NCBI GenBank assembly: GCA_903897205.1
Contig: CAIUAS010000121.1
Span: forward strand, 1-21,445
Source: an uncultured Gammaproteobacteria bacterium
GTDB taxonomy: Bacteria > Pseudomonadota > Gammaproteobacteria > CAIUAS01
Direction: 5' to 3'
Length of the DNA: 21,445 bases
Within the stretch, counting starts at the first letter, position 1, and each line of letters starts with the position of its first letter. The notes under the pieces were generated by a model, which ran no database searches, was not told the DNA's origin, and saw nothing but the letters and a program-made list of their open reading frames with translations. Shown here piece by piece: positions 1 to 6,923 of this stretch. The position numbers and the translations under genes were made by a program.

Positions 1-159
1 ATGATTAGCGTACCTTTGGCTGCCTGGTTGATGGCTTATCTTTTTTTCATGCATGTATTTCCTGTGTTACAGCATGGCTTAATTCGTTGGTTATTATTAA
101 CAGCAGCAATTGTATTATCATTTGCTGCTGTGTGGGTAGACGTTAAAAAAAATGAGTAA
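1..159 (+). CDS. C-terminal end of an unidentified membrane protein (partial)
   Basis: An open frame runs from the first base to a TAA at 157-159 and gives 52 residues. The first codon is ATG, but the window begins there, so the frame may continue upstream and this is best read as a 3' fragment. Two hydrophobic stretches (about residues 4-24 and 29-47, separated by Gln-His-Gly and Arg-Trp) look like two membrane segments, followed by a short charged tail (Asp-Val-Lys-Lys-Asn-Glu). It converges on proS with only four bases between the two stop codons. I do not recognise the family. The hydrophobic pattern and codon use suit a real gene, but such a short piece supports no function. Confidence 0.5.
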   Translation: MISVPLAAWLMAYLFFMHVFPVLQHGLIRWLLLTAAIVLSFAAVWVDVKKNE

Positions 160-163
160 TGTT

Positions 164-1882
164 TTATGTCTGTTCTCTTAAGAATTTAAAACTATCTTTT
201 TGAAGATCGTTTAAACTTAATGCTTCGTTTTTCTCGCCGGTTTTGCGAACAAAAAATTCAGCGCTATTTTTTTCTAGCGTACGTTCACTCAGTGTGATGC
301 GATAAGGAATGCCAATTAATTCCATATCTGCAAACATCACGCCGGGGCGTTCGTTGCGATCATCAAATATGACTTCAAAACCAGCGGCAATAAGTTGTTG
401 ATATAATTCATCTGCTTTGGTGCGGACCATTTCAGAGCGATGATAATTAATGGGCACTAAGGCAATTTGAAAAGGCGCCATAGTCACTGGCCAGATAACG
501 CCGCGTTCATCGTGATTTTGCTCAATAGCCGCTGCCACAATACGCGAAACCCCTATGCCATAACAGCCCATTTCCATTGGAATATTGCTGCCATCTTCTG
601 CCGTGACTGTTGCTTGTAGTGCTTCACTGTATTTGGTTCCTAATTGGAAAATATGGCCCACTTCAATGCCGCGAGCCATTTGCAGCGTGCCTTTACCATC
701 GGGGCTTGGATCGCCCACGATGACTTTACGTAAATCAGCAATCGTTGCTAAAGGTGCATCGCGTTCCCAATTCACATTAATTAAGTGATAATTTTCTTTA
801 TTGGCGCCACAAACAAAATCCGCTAAATGCGCCGCAGCGCGATCAATAATAACAGGCACATTTAATCCAACAGGGCCAATATAACCCACCGGGCAGCCGA
901 TTTTAGCTTCAATAACTTTTTCATCCGCAAAGGTTAACGGGGTAGCGATTTGCGGAAATTTTTCAGCTTTAACAGGATTTAATTCATGATCGCCGCGTAA
1001 TACTAAGGCAATAATCGGTTCTTTAGTGCCATTGACTAAAAGTACTTTTACGGATTGTTCAGCTGGCATTTTTAGAAAATCACTCACATCAACAATCGTG
1101 CGTTTTCCAGGGGTAAGAACTGCTTGCATGGGCGCCGTTGGCGCAGGGCGTTCGCCTGCAGGTGCAATGGCTTCGGCAAGTTCAACGTTGGCTGCGTAAT
1201 TACTTTCGTTGCTAAAGAAAATCACATCTTCGCCGGAATGAGCCAGCACTTGAAATTCTTGTGAAGCGCTGCCACCAATGCTGCCCGTGTCGGCATAAAC
1301 AGCGCGAAAATTTAAACCTAAACGAGTAAAAATTTTGCTGTAGGCTGTGTGCATATCCTGATAGGTTTTTTCCAGAGAGATTTTATCGGCATGAAATGAA
1401 TACGCATCTTTCATTAAAAATTCACGGGCGCGCATAATGCCAAAACGTGGGCGAATTTCATCGCGAAATTTTATATGAATTTGATAAAAAGTGGCGGGCA
1501 GTTGTTTATAACTGCGTAACTCGTGGCGCAACAAGTCGGTGATGGCTTCCTCGCAAGTAGGGCTAAAACAAAACATGCGTTCATGGCGGTCGCTTATTTT
1601 TAAAAGGTCCGGCCCAAATAAATCCCAACGCTTAGATTCTTCCCATAATTCGGCGGGTTGTATCAAGGGGAGCATTAATTCTTGGGCGCCGATATTATTC
1701 ATTTCTTCACGGACGATATGCTGAACTTTTTGCAGCACCCGTAAACCTAACGGCAGCCAAGTGTAAAGTCCGGAAGCTAATTTACGAATCATGCCTGCGC
1801 GTAACATTAATTGGTGGCTGACTAATTCAGCATCGGCAGGTGTTTCCTTCAAGGTCGGTAAAAATAACTGGCTTGTGCGCAT
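164..1882 (-). CDS. proS: Prolyl-tRNA synthetase, bacterial type with editing domain
   Basis: Class II synthetase that attaches proline to tRNA-Pro in the cytoplasm. At 572 residues it has the length of the E. coli-type enzyme. Visible parts are the N-terminal catalytic region with the Ser-Pro-Thr-Cys-Glu-Glu segment (107-112), motif 2 beginning Phe-Arg-Asp-Glu at 139 and continuing to the FLMKDAYSFH block (155-164), the inserted editing domain (roughly 225-405, with the LRGDHELN and DFVCGANK blocks) that removes mischarged alanine, motif 3 around GCYGIGVSR (from 439), and the C-terminal anticodon-binding domain. The usual GGSxSHEF block reads GGSASQEF here, with Gln209 in place of His. The start is ATG at 1880-1882, preceded on the minus strand by a purine-rich GAAGGAAAGAG. 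A promoter candidate lies about 50 bases upstream of the start. The gene appears monocistronic; the SDR gene upstream is 260 bases away. Confidence 0.97.
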   Translation of the reverse strand: MRTSQLFLPTLKETPADAELVSHQLMLRAGMIRKLASGLYTWLPLGLRVLQKVQHIVREEMNNIGAQELMLPLIQPAELWEESKRWDLFGPDLLKISDRHERMFCFSPTCEEAITDLLRHELRSYKQLPATFYQIHIKFRDEIRPRFGIMRAREFLMKDAYSFHADKISLEKTYQDMHTAYSKIFTRLGLNFRAVYADTGSIGGSASQEFQVLAHSGEDVIFFSNESNYAANVELAEAIAPAGERPAPTAPMQAVLTPGKRTIVDVSDFLKMPAEQSVKVLLVNGTKEPIIALVLRGDHELNPVKAEKFPQIATPLTFADEKVIEAKIGCPVGYIGPVGLNVPVIIDRAAAHLADFVCGANKENYHLINVNWERDAPLATIADLRKVIVGDPSPDGKGTLQMARGIEVGHIFQLGTKYSEALQATVTAEDGSNIPMEMGCYGIGVSRIVAAAIEQNHDERGVIWPVTMAPFQIALVPINYHRSEMVRTKADELYQQLIAAGFEVIFDDRNERPGVMFADMELIGIPYRITLSERTLEKNSAEFFVRKTGEKNEALSLNDLQKDSFKFLREQT

Positions 1883-1940
1883 AAAATTTTCTCTTTCCTT
1901 CGTGAAATTAAAAATCGACTGATTTAGTCAAAGAAGAGTA

Positions 1941-1969
1941 ATAATAGCGAAAATAGCGTTTAAGGTTAA
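1941..1969 (-). promoter_or_regulatory. Candidate sigma70 promoter for proS
   Basis: On the minus strand, TTAACC (1964-1969) is followed after 17 bases by TATTAT (1941-1946), matching four and five of the six consensus bases at ideal spacing. Transcription would start near 1934, leaving a leader of about 50 bases before the proS ATG. This is pattern matching only. Confidence 0.42.
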
Positions 1970-2142
1970 GTGGTTTTAAGTTGAAACCTAAAAAAACACT
2001 CACGGACGTGCTGAGATGGTATTGCTTGCTTGTGGATATTGTGTGGCTTGCATAAGGTTCTTTTTAAGAATTTGCTGTTCTATTCTATGTTCTGAATGGT
2101 TTTATTAAATTGGGAGCTATATGAATGAAAGTTGTATCACAG

Positions 2143-2997
2143 CTATTTTTTATCGCCCATCGCCTGAATTTTTAATAATAGCCAATCCAGCACTCGATAA
2201 GGTAATATCCTTTTTAGTGTTGCTAATACAATAGTAGAAGAAGTGACATAATAACGTATTTTAGGGTGTTTCGATTCGATGGCTTTAATGAGTTTCGCTA
2301 ATACCAATTCAGGTGGGCGCAAATAGTCAGGCAACATTTCAGTGTCTTCTGCATAGTATTTTTCTAGGTGTTGGTAGGTTTTATGAAAATGGCTTTGTGA
2401 AGGATTTATTTTTTCTTTATAAGCTTTTAATGCGGTTGCACGGAAATGTGATTGAATGGGGCCAGGTTCAATTAAAGATACTTCAATAGGACTATTTGCT
2501 AATTCTAAACGTAAGCTATCGGCAAAGCCTTCTAGTGCATATTTAGAGGCGTTATAAGCGCCGCGATAAGGTAAGCTGACTAAACCAAGCACGGAACTTG
2601 TGAAGATAATGCGGCCGTGATTTTGTTTGCGCATCACAGGAATAATTAAATTAGTTAATTCAATGGCGCCAAAGACATTGGTTTCAAATTGTTCCCGTAT
2701 TGCATTGCGCGTGAGATCTTCAACAGCACCAGGCTGGCCATAACCGGCATTATTAAATAATATAGCTAATTTGCCGCCTGTTTTGGTTAATACTGCGTTA
2801 ACCGCCTGCTGTATAGAAGTTGAATCATTTAATTCAAGCAATATGCTATGCAAACCTTGTGCATTCAAATTTTCTAAATCGATATTATTGCGTGCCGTTG
2901 CGAAAACTTCATAACCTCGAGTTTTCAAAGCTAGAGCGCAACATAAACCGATGCCTCTAGAAGCACCTGTGATTAAAATTGTTTTTTGGTTTTGCAC
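2143..2997 (-). CDS. Short-chain dehydrogenase/reductase, YbbO-like
   Basis: Classical SDR oxidoreductase of 284 residues with a Rossmann fold. Visible motifs are the cofactor loop TGASRGIG (10-17), NNAG (80-83), the catalytic Ser in TSSVLGL (131-137), Tyr146 and Lys150 in YNASK, and the EPGP segment (175-178). An Arg at 34 (ATARN) fits NADP(H) preference, by family knowledge. The overall pattern, including the C-terminal IRYYVT and RILPYRVLD segments, resembles E. coli YbbO, an NADP-dependent reductase acting on aldehydes; the substrate here is unknown. The start codon is GTG (2995-2997), as no upstream ATG lies in frame, and no strong ribosome site is seen. The gene diverges from the fmdB-like gene across an 83-base gap. 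The 260 bases downstream, before proS, hold only the proS promoter candidate as far as I can see. Confidence 0.9.
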   Translation of the reverse strand: MQNQKTILITGASRGIGLCCALALKTRGYEVFATARNNIDLENLNAQGLHSILLELNDSTSIQQAVNAVLTKTGGKLAILFNNAGYGQPGAVEDLTRNAIREQFETNVFGAIELTNLIIPVMRKQNHGRIIFTSSVLGLVSLPYRGAYNASKYALEGFADSLRLELANSPIEVSLIEPGPIQSHFRATALKAYKEKINPSQSHFHKTYQHLEKYYAEDTEMLPDYLRPPELVLAKLIKAIESKHPKIRYYVTSSTIVLATLKRILPYRVLDWLLLKIQAMGDKK

Positions 2998-3080
2998 TAG
3001 CGTAAAGCTCGATGGTTGATTAAAATTGCCACTATTAATAATTCTTTTAAAAAAGAACTTACTGAATTTACGAGGTTACT

Positions 3081-3380
3081 ATGCCAATTTATGAATATCA
3101 ATGTAAAAGTTGTGGTCATCGCTTAGAGGTTATCCAAGGCTTTGACGATGCGCCCTTAACAGATTGTCCCGATTGTCATACAGGAGAGCTTGCTAAGTTG
3201 CTATCTGCTCCTGCCTTTCATTTAAAGGGCACTGGATGGTATGCGACGGACTTCAAGAACCCACCTGCTTGTAAGCAAGCTGCTGCCCCCGTTGCAAATG
3301 GTGATACAACCAGTGGTGGGACGGGTGAGTGCAAAACGGCGGCCAAAAAAACCGATGAAAAAACTCCACCGGCCAAGTGA
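3081..3380 (+). CDS. FmdB-family zinc-ribbon protein
   Basis: Small putative regulatory or structural protein (99 residues) of the FmdB/CxxC-CxxC family. The N-terminal domain begins MPIYEYQC and carries two cysteine pairs, C8/C11 and C29/C32, expected to bind one zinc ion. The LSAPAFHLKGTGWYATDF block (41-58) is typical of the family. The C-terminal third is a low-complexity Ala/Lys/Thr/Gly tail with two further cysteines (C64, C84). The start is ATG at 3081, preceded by CGAGGT at a suitable distance. It lies 95 bases upstream of aspS on the same strand, an order common in Pseudomonas and Legionella relatives, so co-transcription with aspS and yebC is likely. The molecular role of the family is not settled. 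Confidence 0.92.
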   Translation: MPIYEYQCKSCGHRLEVIQGFDDAPLTDCPDCHTGELAKLLSAPAFHLKGTGWYATDFKNPPACKQAAAPVANGDTTSGGTGECKTAAKKTDEKTPPAK

Positions 3381-3475
3381 TATTTCGATCTATTCTTGCG
3401 TAAATCAAATAAATCTGCTTCACTTGCAAAAGGCTAAAAATACTATTAATCCATTAAGACAACAGGCAAATAAAC

Positions 3476-5263
3476 ATGAAAAGAAGCCATTATTGCGGTC
3501 AAGTCAATGAATCGCTCATCGATAAAGAGGTTACCGTTTGTGGTTGGGTTCATCACAGGCGCGATCATGGCGGTGTCATTTTTATAGATTTGCGAGATCG
3601 GGAAGGTTTAGTTCAAATTGTTTTTAATCCGGACCATCCAGAGGTTTTTAAGCTGGCTGAAAATGTACGCAATGAATATGTATTAGCCGTTCGCGGCAAA
3701 GTTAGGCCTCGCCCAGAGGGCACAGTAAATGCTAACTTAGGCAGTGGACATATTGAGATCGAAGCTTTATCGCTAACTATTTTTAATCCCTCGGAACCTA
3801 TTCCGTTTTCGCTAGATGATTATTGTCATGTCAGTGAAGCGGTACGCTTACAGCACCGTTATTTAGATTTACGTCGACCTGAAATGCAACGACGTCTCAT
3901 TTTGCGTGCAGCCGCTTCTCGAACCATTCATCAATATATGGATGAGAATGGTTTCTTAGAAATCGAAACGCCGATGTTAACCAAAACAACACCAGAGGGT
4001 TCGCGCGATTATTTAGTGCCTAGCCGCACTTATCCAGGCGAATTTTTTGCTTTGCCACAATCGCCACAGTTGTTTAAACAATTATTAATGGTAAGTGGGT
4101 TTGATCGTTATTATCAAATTGTACGTTGTTTTCGTGATGAAGATTTACGAGCGGATCGCCAGCCTGAATTCACCCAGCTAGATGTGGAAGCTTCTTTTAT
4201 TGATGAAGAAGCTATCCAAAATTTAATAGAAGGCCTCATTCGCAAGTTGTTTAAAGACTTGTTAAAAGTGGAATTGCCTGAGCCATTCCCGCGTATGACT
4301 TATGCGGAAGCCATGCGCCGGTTTGCTAGCGATAAACCTGATTTGCGTATTCCCTTGGAGTTGATCGATATTGCCGATTTATTAAAAGGGGTTGAATTTA
4401 AGGTATTTGCAGGCCCTGCCAATGATCCGAAGGGGCGGATTGCTGCTTTGCGCTTACCGCAAGGGGGAGAATTAAGCCGTAAAGAAATTGATGATTATAC
4501 GCAATTTGTAGCGCAGTTCGGTGCGAAAGGATTGGCCTATATTAAAGTCAATGATCGCAATGCGGGGGTGGCTGGCTTGCAATCCCCTATACTAAAATTT
4601 ATTCCTGAAAATATTGTGGAAGCGATTTTAGAACGCACAGATGCGCAAACAGGTGATATTGTTTTCTTTGGCGCTGATAAAGCAAAAATCGTCAATGATT
4701 CATTAGGCGCATTGCGTATTAAATTAGGCCATGATCGGAATTTATTGCAAGGGCAGTGGGCGCCAATCTGGATAGTCGATTTTCCTGTGTTTGAATGGGA
4801 TGATGCTGAAAATCGCTGGCAGTTTGTTCATCACCCCTTCACCTCGCCTAAGATTACGGATGTGAAAGAGTTAGAAACCAATCCAGGCCAGGCGGTCGCG
4901 CGTGCCTATGATATAGTGTTAAATGGTATTGAACTAGGCGGTGGTTCTATTCGTATTCATGATCAAGATATGCAATATGCTATCTTCCGTTTACTAAATA
5001 TAAGTGAAGAACAAGCAAGAGAAAAATTCGGCTTTTTATTAGATGCGTTAAAATATGGCTGTCCTCCGCATGGTGGTTTAGCGTTTGGTTTAGATCGCTT
5101 AGTCATGTTGATGACAGGCGCTAACTCAATTCGCGAAGTCATCGCCTTTCCTAAAACCCAAACGGCTAGCTGTCCCTTAACCGGCGCGCCAACTCCGGTA
5201 GATGATGTGCAGTTGCGTGAATTGGGAATCAGAACACGTAAGGCGGCTATTAGTGAAAGTTAA
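3476..5263 (+). CDS. aspS: Aspartyl-tRNA synthetase, predicted non-discriminating (Asp/Asn)
   Basis: Class IIb synthetase of 595 residues, a normal bacterial length. In order: the N-terminal OB-fold anticodon-binding domain (about 1-105), the start of the catalytic core with motif 1, the flipping loop TTPEGSRDYLVPSR, motif 2 FRDEDLRADRQPEFTQLD, the bacterial GAD insertion in the middle, and motif 3 at GLAFGLDRLVMLMTG near the C-terminus. His31 (in RRDHGG) and Gly82 (in RPEGT) match the pair reported for non-discriminating enzymes, such as that of Pseudomonas aeruginosa, where E. coli has Leu and Lys. By family knowledge such an enzyme also makes Asp-tRNA-Asn, which GatCAB then amidates. No obvious Shine-Dalgarno site precedes the ATG at 3476. 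The fmdB-like gene precedes it, and yebC follows after 47 bases. Confidence 0.97.
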   Translation: MKRSHYCGQVNESLIDKEVTVCGWVHHRRDHGGVIFIDLRDREGLVQIVFNPDHPEVFKLAENVRNEYVLAVRGKVRPRPEGTVNANLGSGHIEIEALSLTIFNPSEPIPFSLDDYCHVSEAVRLQHRYLDLRRPEMQRRLILRAAASRTIHQYMDENGFLEIETPMLTKTTPEGSRDYLVPSRTYPGEFFALPQSPQLFKQLLMVSGFDRYYQIVRCFRDEDLRADRQPEFTQLDVEASFIDEEAIQNLIEGLIRKLFKDLLKVELPEPFPRMTYAEAMRRFASDKPDLRIPLELIDIADLLKGVEFKVFAGPANDPKGRIAALRLPQGGELSRKEIDDYTQFVAQFGAKGLAYIKVNDRNAGVAGLQSPILKFIPENIVEAILERTDAQTGDIVFFGADKAKIVNDSLGALRIKLGHDRNLLQGQWAPIWIVDFPVFEWDDAENRWQFVHHPFTSPKITDVKELETNPGQAVARAYDIVLNGIELGGGSIRIHDQDMQYAIFRLLNISEEQAREKFGFLLDALKYGCPPHGGLAFGLDRLVMLMTGANSIREVIAFPKTQTASCPLTGAPTPVDDVQLRELGIRTRKAAISES

Positions 5264-5310
5264 TTTTTTAAATAAAATCAAGATAAACCATTATTTTTAA
5301 AGAGTGAGAT

Positions 5311-6042
5311 ATGGCTGGACATAGTAAATGGGCGAATATTCAACATCGTAAAGGTAAACAAGACGCTAAACGCGGTAAGGTATTTACTAAATTAATTCGT
5401 GAAATAACGATTGCGGCACGCATGGGCGGCGCTGATCCGGGTGCTAATCCGCGTTTACGTTTGGTGCTTGATAAAGCATTTGGCGAAAATATGGCAAAAG
5501 ATACCGTCGAACGCGCTATTAAACGCGGCGCCGGTGGTTTAGAAGGTGAGAACGTTGAAGAAATTCGCTACGAAGGTTATGGACCGGCGGGCGTTGCCGT
5601 GTTGGTGGAATGCATGACCGATAATCGTAATCGAACGGTTGCCGAAGTGCGTCATGCTTTTACTAAGTGTGGGGGTAATTTAGGTACGGAAGGTTCGGTG
5701 GCTTATCTATTTACTAAAAAAGGGGTTGTTACCTTTGCGCCTGGCGCAGATGAAGATCGCATCATGGAACTTGCGTTAGAAGCAAGTGCTGAAGATGTGG
5801 CTAATAATGATGATGGCAGCATTGATGTCACCACAACACCGGAAGAATTTAATCAACTTAAAGAAACCATGTTGGCGAATAAGCTTGAGCCAGCGCAGGC
5901 AGAAATTACGTATGTCCCTGCAAATTCTGTTGCGCTTGATAAAGAAACGGCTGAGAAAATGACAAGATTAATTGATATGCTTGAAGATCTCGATGATGTA
6001 CAAAACGTTTATTCGAATGCGGATTTTCCAGAAGAGGATTAA
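5311..6042 (+). CDS. yebC: YebC/TACO1-family protein
   Basis: Conserved cytoplasmic protein of 243 residues, close to the usual length. It starts with the family signature MAGHSKWANIQHRKGKQD and has the TKLIREI, RAIKRGAGG and YEGYGPAGVAV blocks, followed by the acidic alpha/beta domains and an acidic end (ADFPEED). Family members have been described as DNA-binding regulators and, more recently, as factors that help ribosomes through difficult sequences such as proline runs; the sequence alone does not decide between these. The ATG at 5311 is preceded by AAAGAGTGAG. It follows aspS in the common fmdB-aspS-yebC order. The usual next gene, ruvC, is absent here; an inverted-repeat element and an XRE-cupin gene take its place. 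Confidence 0.95.
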   Translation: MAGHSKWANIQHRKGKQDAKRGKVFTKLIREITIAARMGGADPGANPRLRLVLDKAFGENMAKDTVERAIKRGAGGLEGENVEEIRYEGYGPAGVAVLVECMTDNRNRTVAEVRHAFTKCGGNLGTEGSVAYLFTKKGVVTFAPGADEDRIMELALEASAEDVANNDDGSIDVTTTPEEFNQLKETMLANKLEPAQAEITYVPANSVALDKETAEKMTRLIDMLEDLDDVQNVYSNADFPEED

Positions 6043-6070
6043 TTAACCAATCCCCATTGTTTCATATAAT
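6043..6070 (+). promoter_or_regulatory. Candidate promoter just after yebC
   Basis: TTAACC (6043-6048), 16 bases, then a perfect TATAAT (6065-6070). The predicted start near 6077 falls at the outer edge of the left inverted-repeat arm, so a transcript would carry the whole element in its leader before the regulator's ATG at 6232. Based on consensus matching only. Confidence 0.42.
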
Positions 6071-6077
6071 TCGTTAT

Positions 6078-6206
6078 TATATACCAAACCCGTTGCGATT
6101 TTGCGTTTTTATTGCGCTAGCTAACATCGGTGGCTCGGGGTTTTGTCGCGGCGGTACTCCTTCTTATAGTTTATAAAACGCAAAATCGCAACGGGATTGG
6201 TATATA
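6078..6206. repeat. 129-bp element with 32-bp terminal inverted repeats (MITE-like)
   Basis: The left arm (6078-6109) and right arm (6175-6206) are inverted copies that agree at 31 of 32 positions; the one mismatch is at 6088 against 6196. They enclose a 65-base core (6110-6174) with no convincing gene. Each arm contains the pentamer TTGCG twice (reverse CGCAA), three bases apart. The outer ends are TATATA, so a TA or longer AT target duplication is possible but hidden in the repetitive edge. Size, long inverted ends and lack of coding capacity fit a miniature inverted-repeat element or a decayed insertion sequence. As RNA it would fold into a long hairpin. I see no second copy in this window, so mobility is inferred. 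Confidence 0.7.
6198..6206 (+). promoter_or_regulatory. Extended -10 site in the right arm of the inverted repeat
   Basis: TGG followed by TATATA forms an extended -10 pattern pointing out of the element toward the regulator. It would start transcription near 6213, about 19 bases before the ATG at 6232. No good -35 site is seen. It is AT-rich sequence and may be chance. Confidence 0.25.
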
Positions 6207-6231
6207 CCATAAATACACAACTAGGGTTACG

Positions 6232-6777
6232 ATGAGCTATTTTGCAGAATCACTAAAAACTTTACGTCAGCAGTTAGGATTCAGTATGCAAGTACTGGCT
6301 GACAAGGCTGGTATTAGCAAATCCATGATTTCAAAGATTGAGCGCGATGAAGTTCAGCCTACGCTAGAGGTGGCTTCTCGTCTGGCCAGAGCGCTTAATA
6401 AGACACTCTCTGAAATGTTGCATGTCCCACAAACCACTCAGGTGGTTTTTTTGCCCAGAGATGAGCAGGCTGTTTGGGAAGATGCGCAACATATTAAACG
6501 ACGCAATATTTCCCCCGTATTTGAAGGGTTAAAAATAGAATGGCTGCAAGTTGAGCTTCCCATTGGCGCCTCTTTGCTAAAATGTCTGTCTGCTAATACC
6601 CCAGGGCAAGAAAAATATATTTTAGTTACCAAAGGCTTATTGGAAATTAAAATTGATCAGCAGGTTTTTCACTTAAAAAAAGGGGATAGTTTATATTTCG
6701 ATCCCTCCGTTCCTCATGACTTTTCTAACGCTGGAAAAGCGATTTTAGAATATTATATGGTCATTAAGCATAGCTAA
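6232..6777 (+). CDS. XRE-family transcriptional regulator with C-terminal cupin
   Basis: Predicted DNA-binding regulator of 181 residues. The N-terminal helix-turn-helix (about 8-61) has the pattern MQVLADKAGISKSMISKIER, then a linker, then a small cupin barrel (about 105-178), as in the PuuR/SutR type. Cupin motif 2 is recognisable (GDSLYFDP..PHDF.N, with His162 and Asn166), but the His-x-His of motif 1 is replaced (PGQEKYILVTKG), so a standard metal site is unlikely and the ligand is unknown. I chose the ATG at 6232, preceded by AGGG, over an in-frame GTG at 6130: the 34 extra residues would be encoded by the inverted-repeat element and are not family-like, and the HTH begins correctly from 6232. 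It sits alone between yebC and smc, so its target may be its own leader or a distant gene. Confidence 0.88.
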   Translation: MSYFAESLKTLRQQLGFSMQVLADKAGISKSMISKIERDEVQPTLEVASRLARALNKTLSEMLHVPQTTQVVFLPRDEQAVWEDAQHIKRRNISPVFEGLKIEWLQVELPIGASLLKCLSANTPGQEKYILVTKGLLEIKIDQQVFHLKKGDSLYFDPSVPHDFSNAGKAILEYYMVIKHS

Positions 6778-6816
6778 ATGAAGTTGATGGTCTGAGCTAT
6801 TGGCGGACGAGGTTTT

Positions 6817-6822
6817 TATAAT
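6817..6822 (+). promoter_or_regulatory. Possible -10 box upstream of smc
   Basis: A perfect TATAAT sits in the 146-base gap before smc and would give a leader of about 95 bases. No convincing -35 box is found at 16-18 bases, so the call is weak. The gap otherwise shows no hairpin with a T-run. Confidence 0.25.
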
Positions 6823-6923
6823 TTCTTAACATGTTTAAAATTTACTCTCCCCAAGTCTATAGAGTTAAGGTAAACTGCGCGTCTAGATTTTCTTGCAACC
6901 CTTAATTTTAACGAATAAATACC

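Noticed and set aside
145..161. Shared 15-base string AAAAAATGAGTAATG at the window start and at 18366-18380 (ccmI end)
   Set aside because: Both are A-rich gene ends encoding Lys-Asn-Glu-stop; flanks differ, so it is chance.
2121..2234. Small plus-strand frame (37 codons) with GGGAG before its ATG
   Set aside because: Most of it is antisense to the end of the SDR gene, the product has no recognisable feature, and a single purine-rich stretch is weak evidence.
3042..3057. Perfect 16-base palindrome TTCTTTTAAAAAAGAA in the SDR/fmdB divergent gap
   Set aside because: It is low-complexity A/T sequence where such symmetry is expected by chance; no second copy or regulator supports an operator.
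6130..6231. In-frame GTG extension adding 34 residues to the XRE-cupin protein
   Set aside because: The extension is encoded by the core and right arm of the inverted-repeat element, is not family-like, and the ATG at 6232 has a ribosome site and starts right before the HTH.
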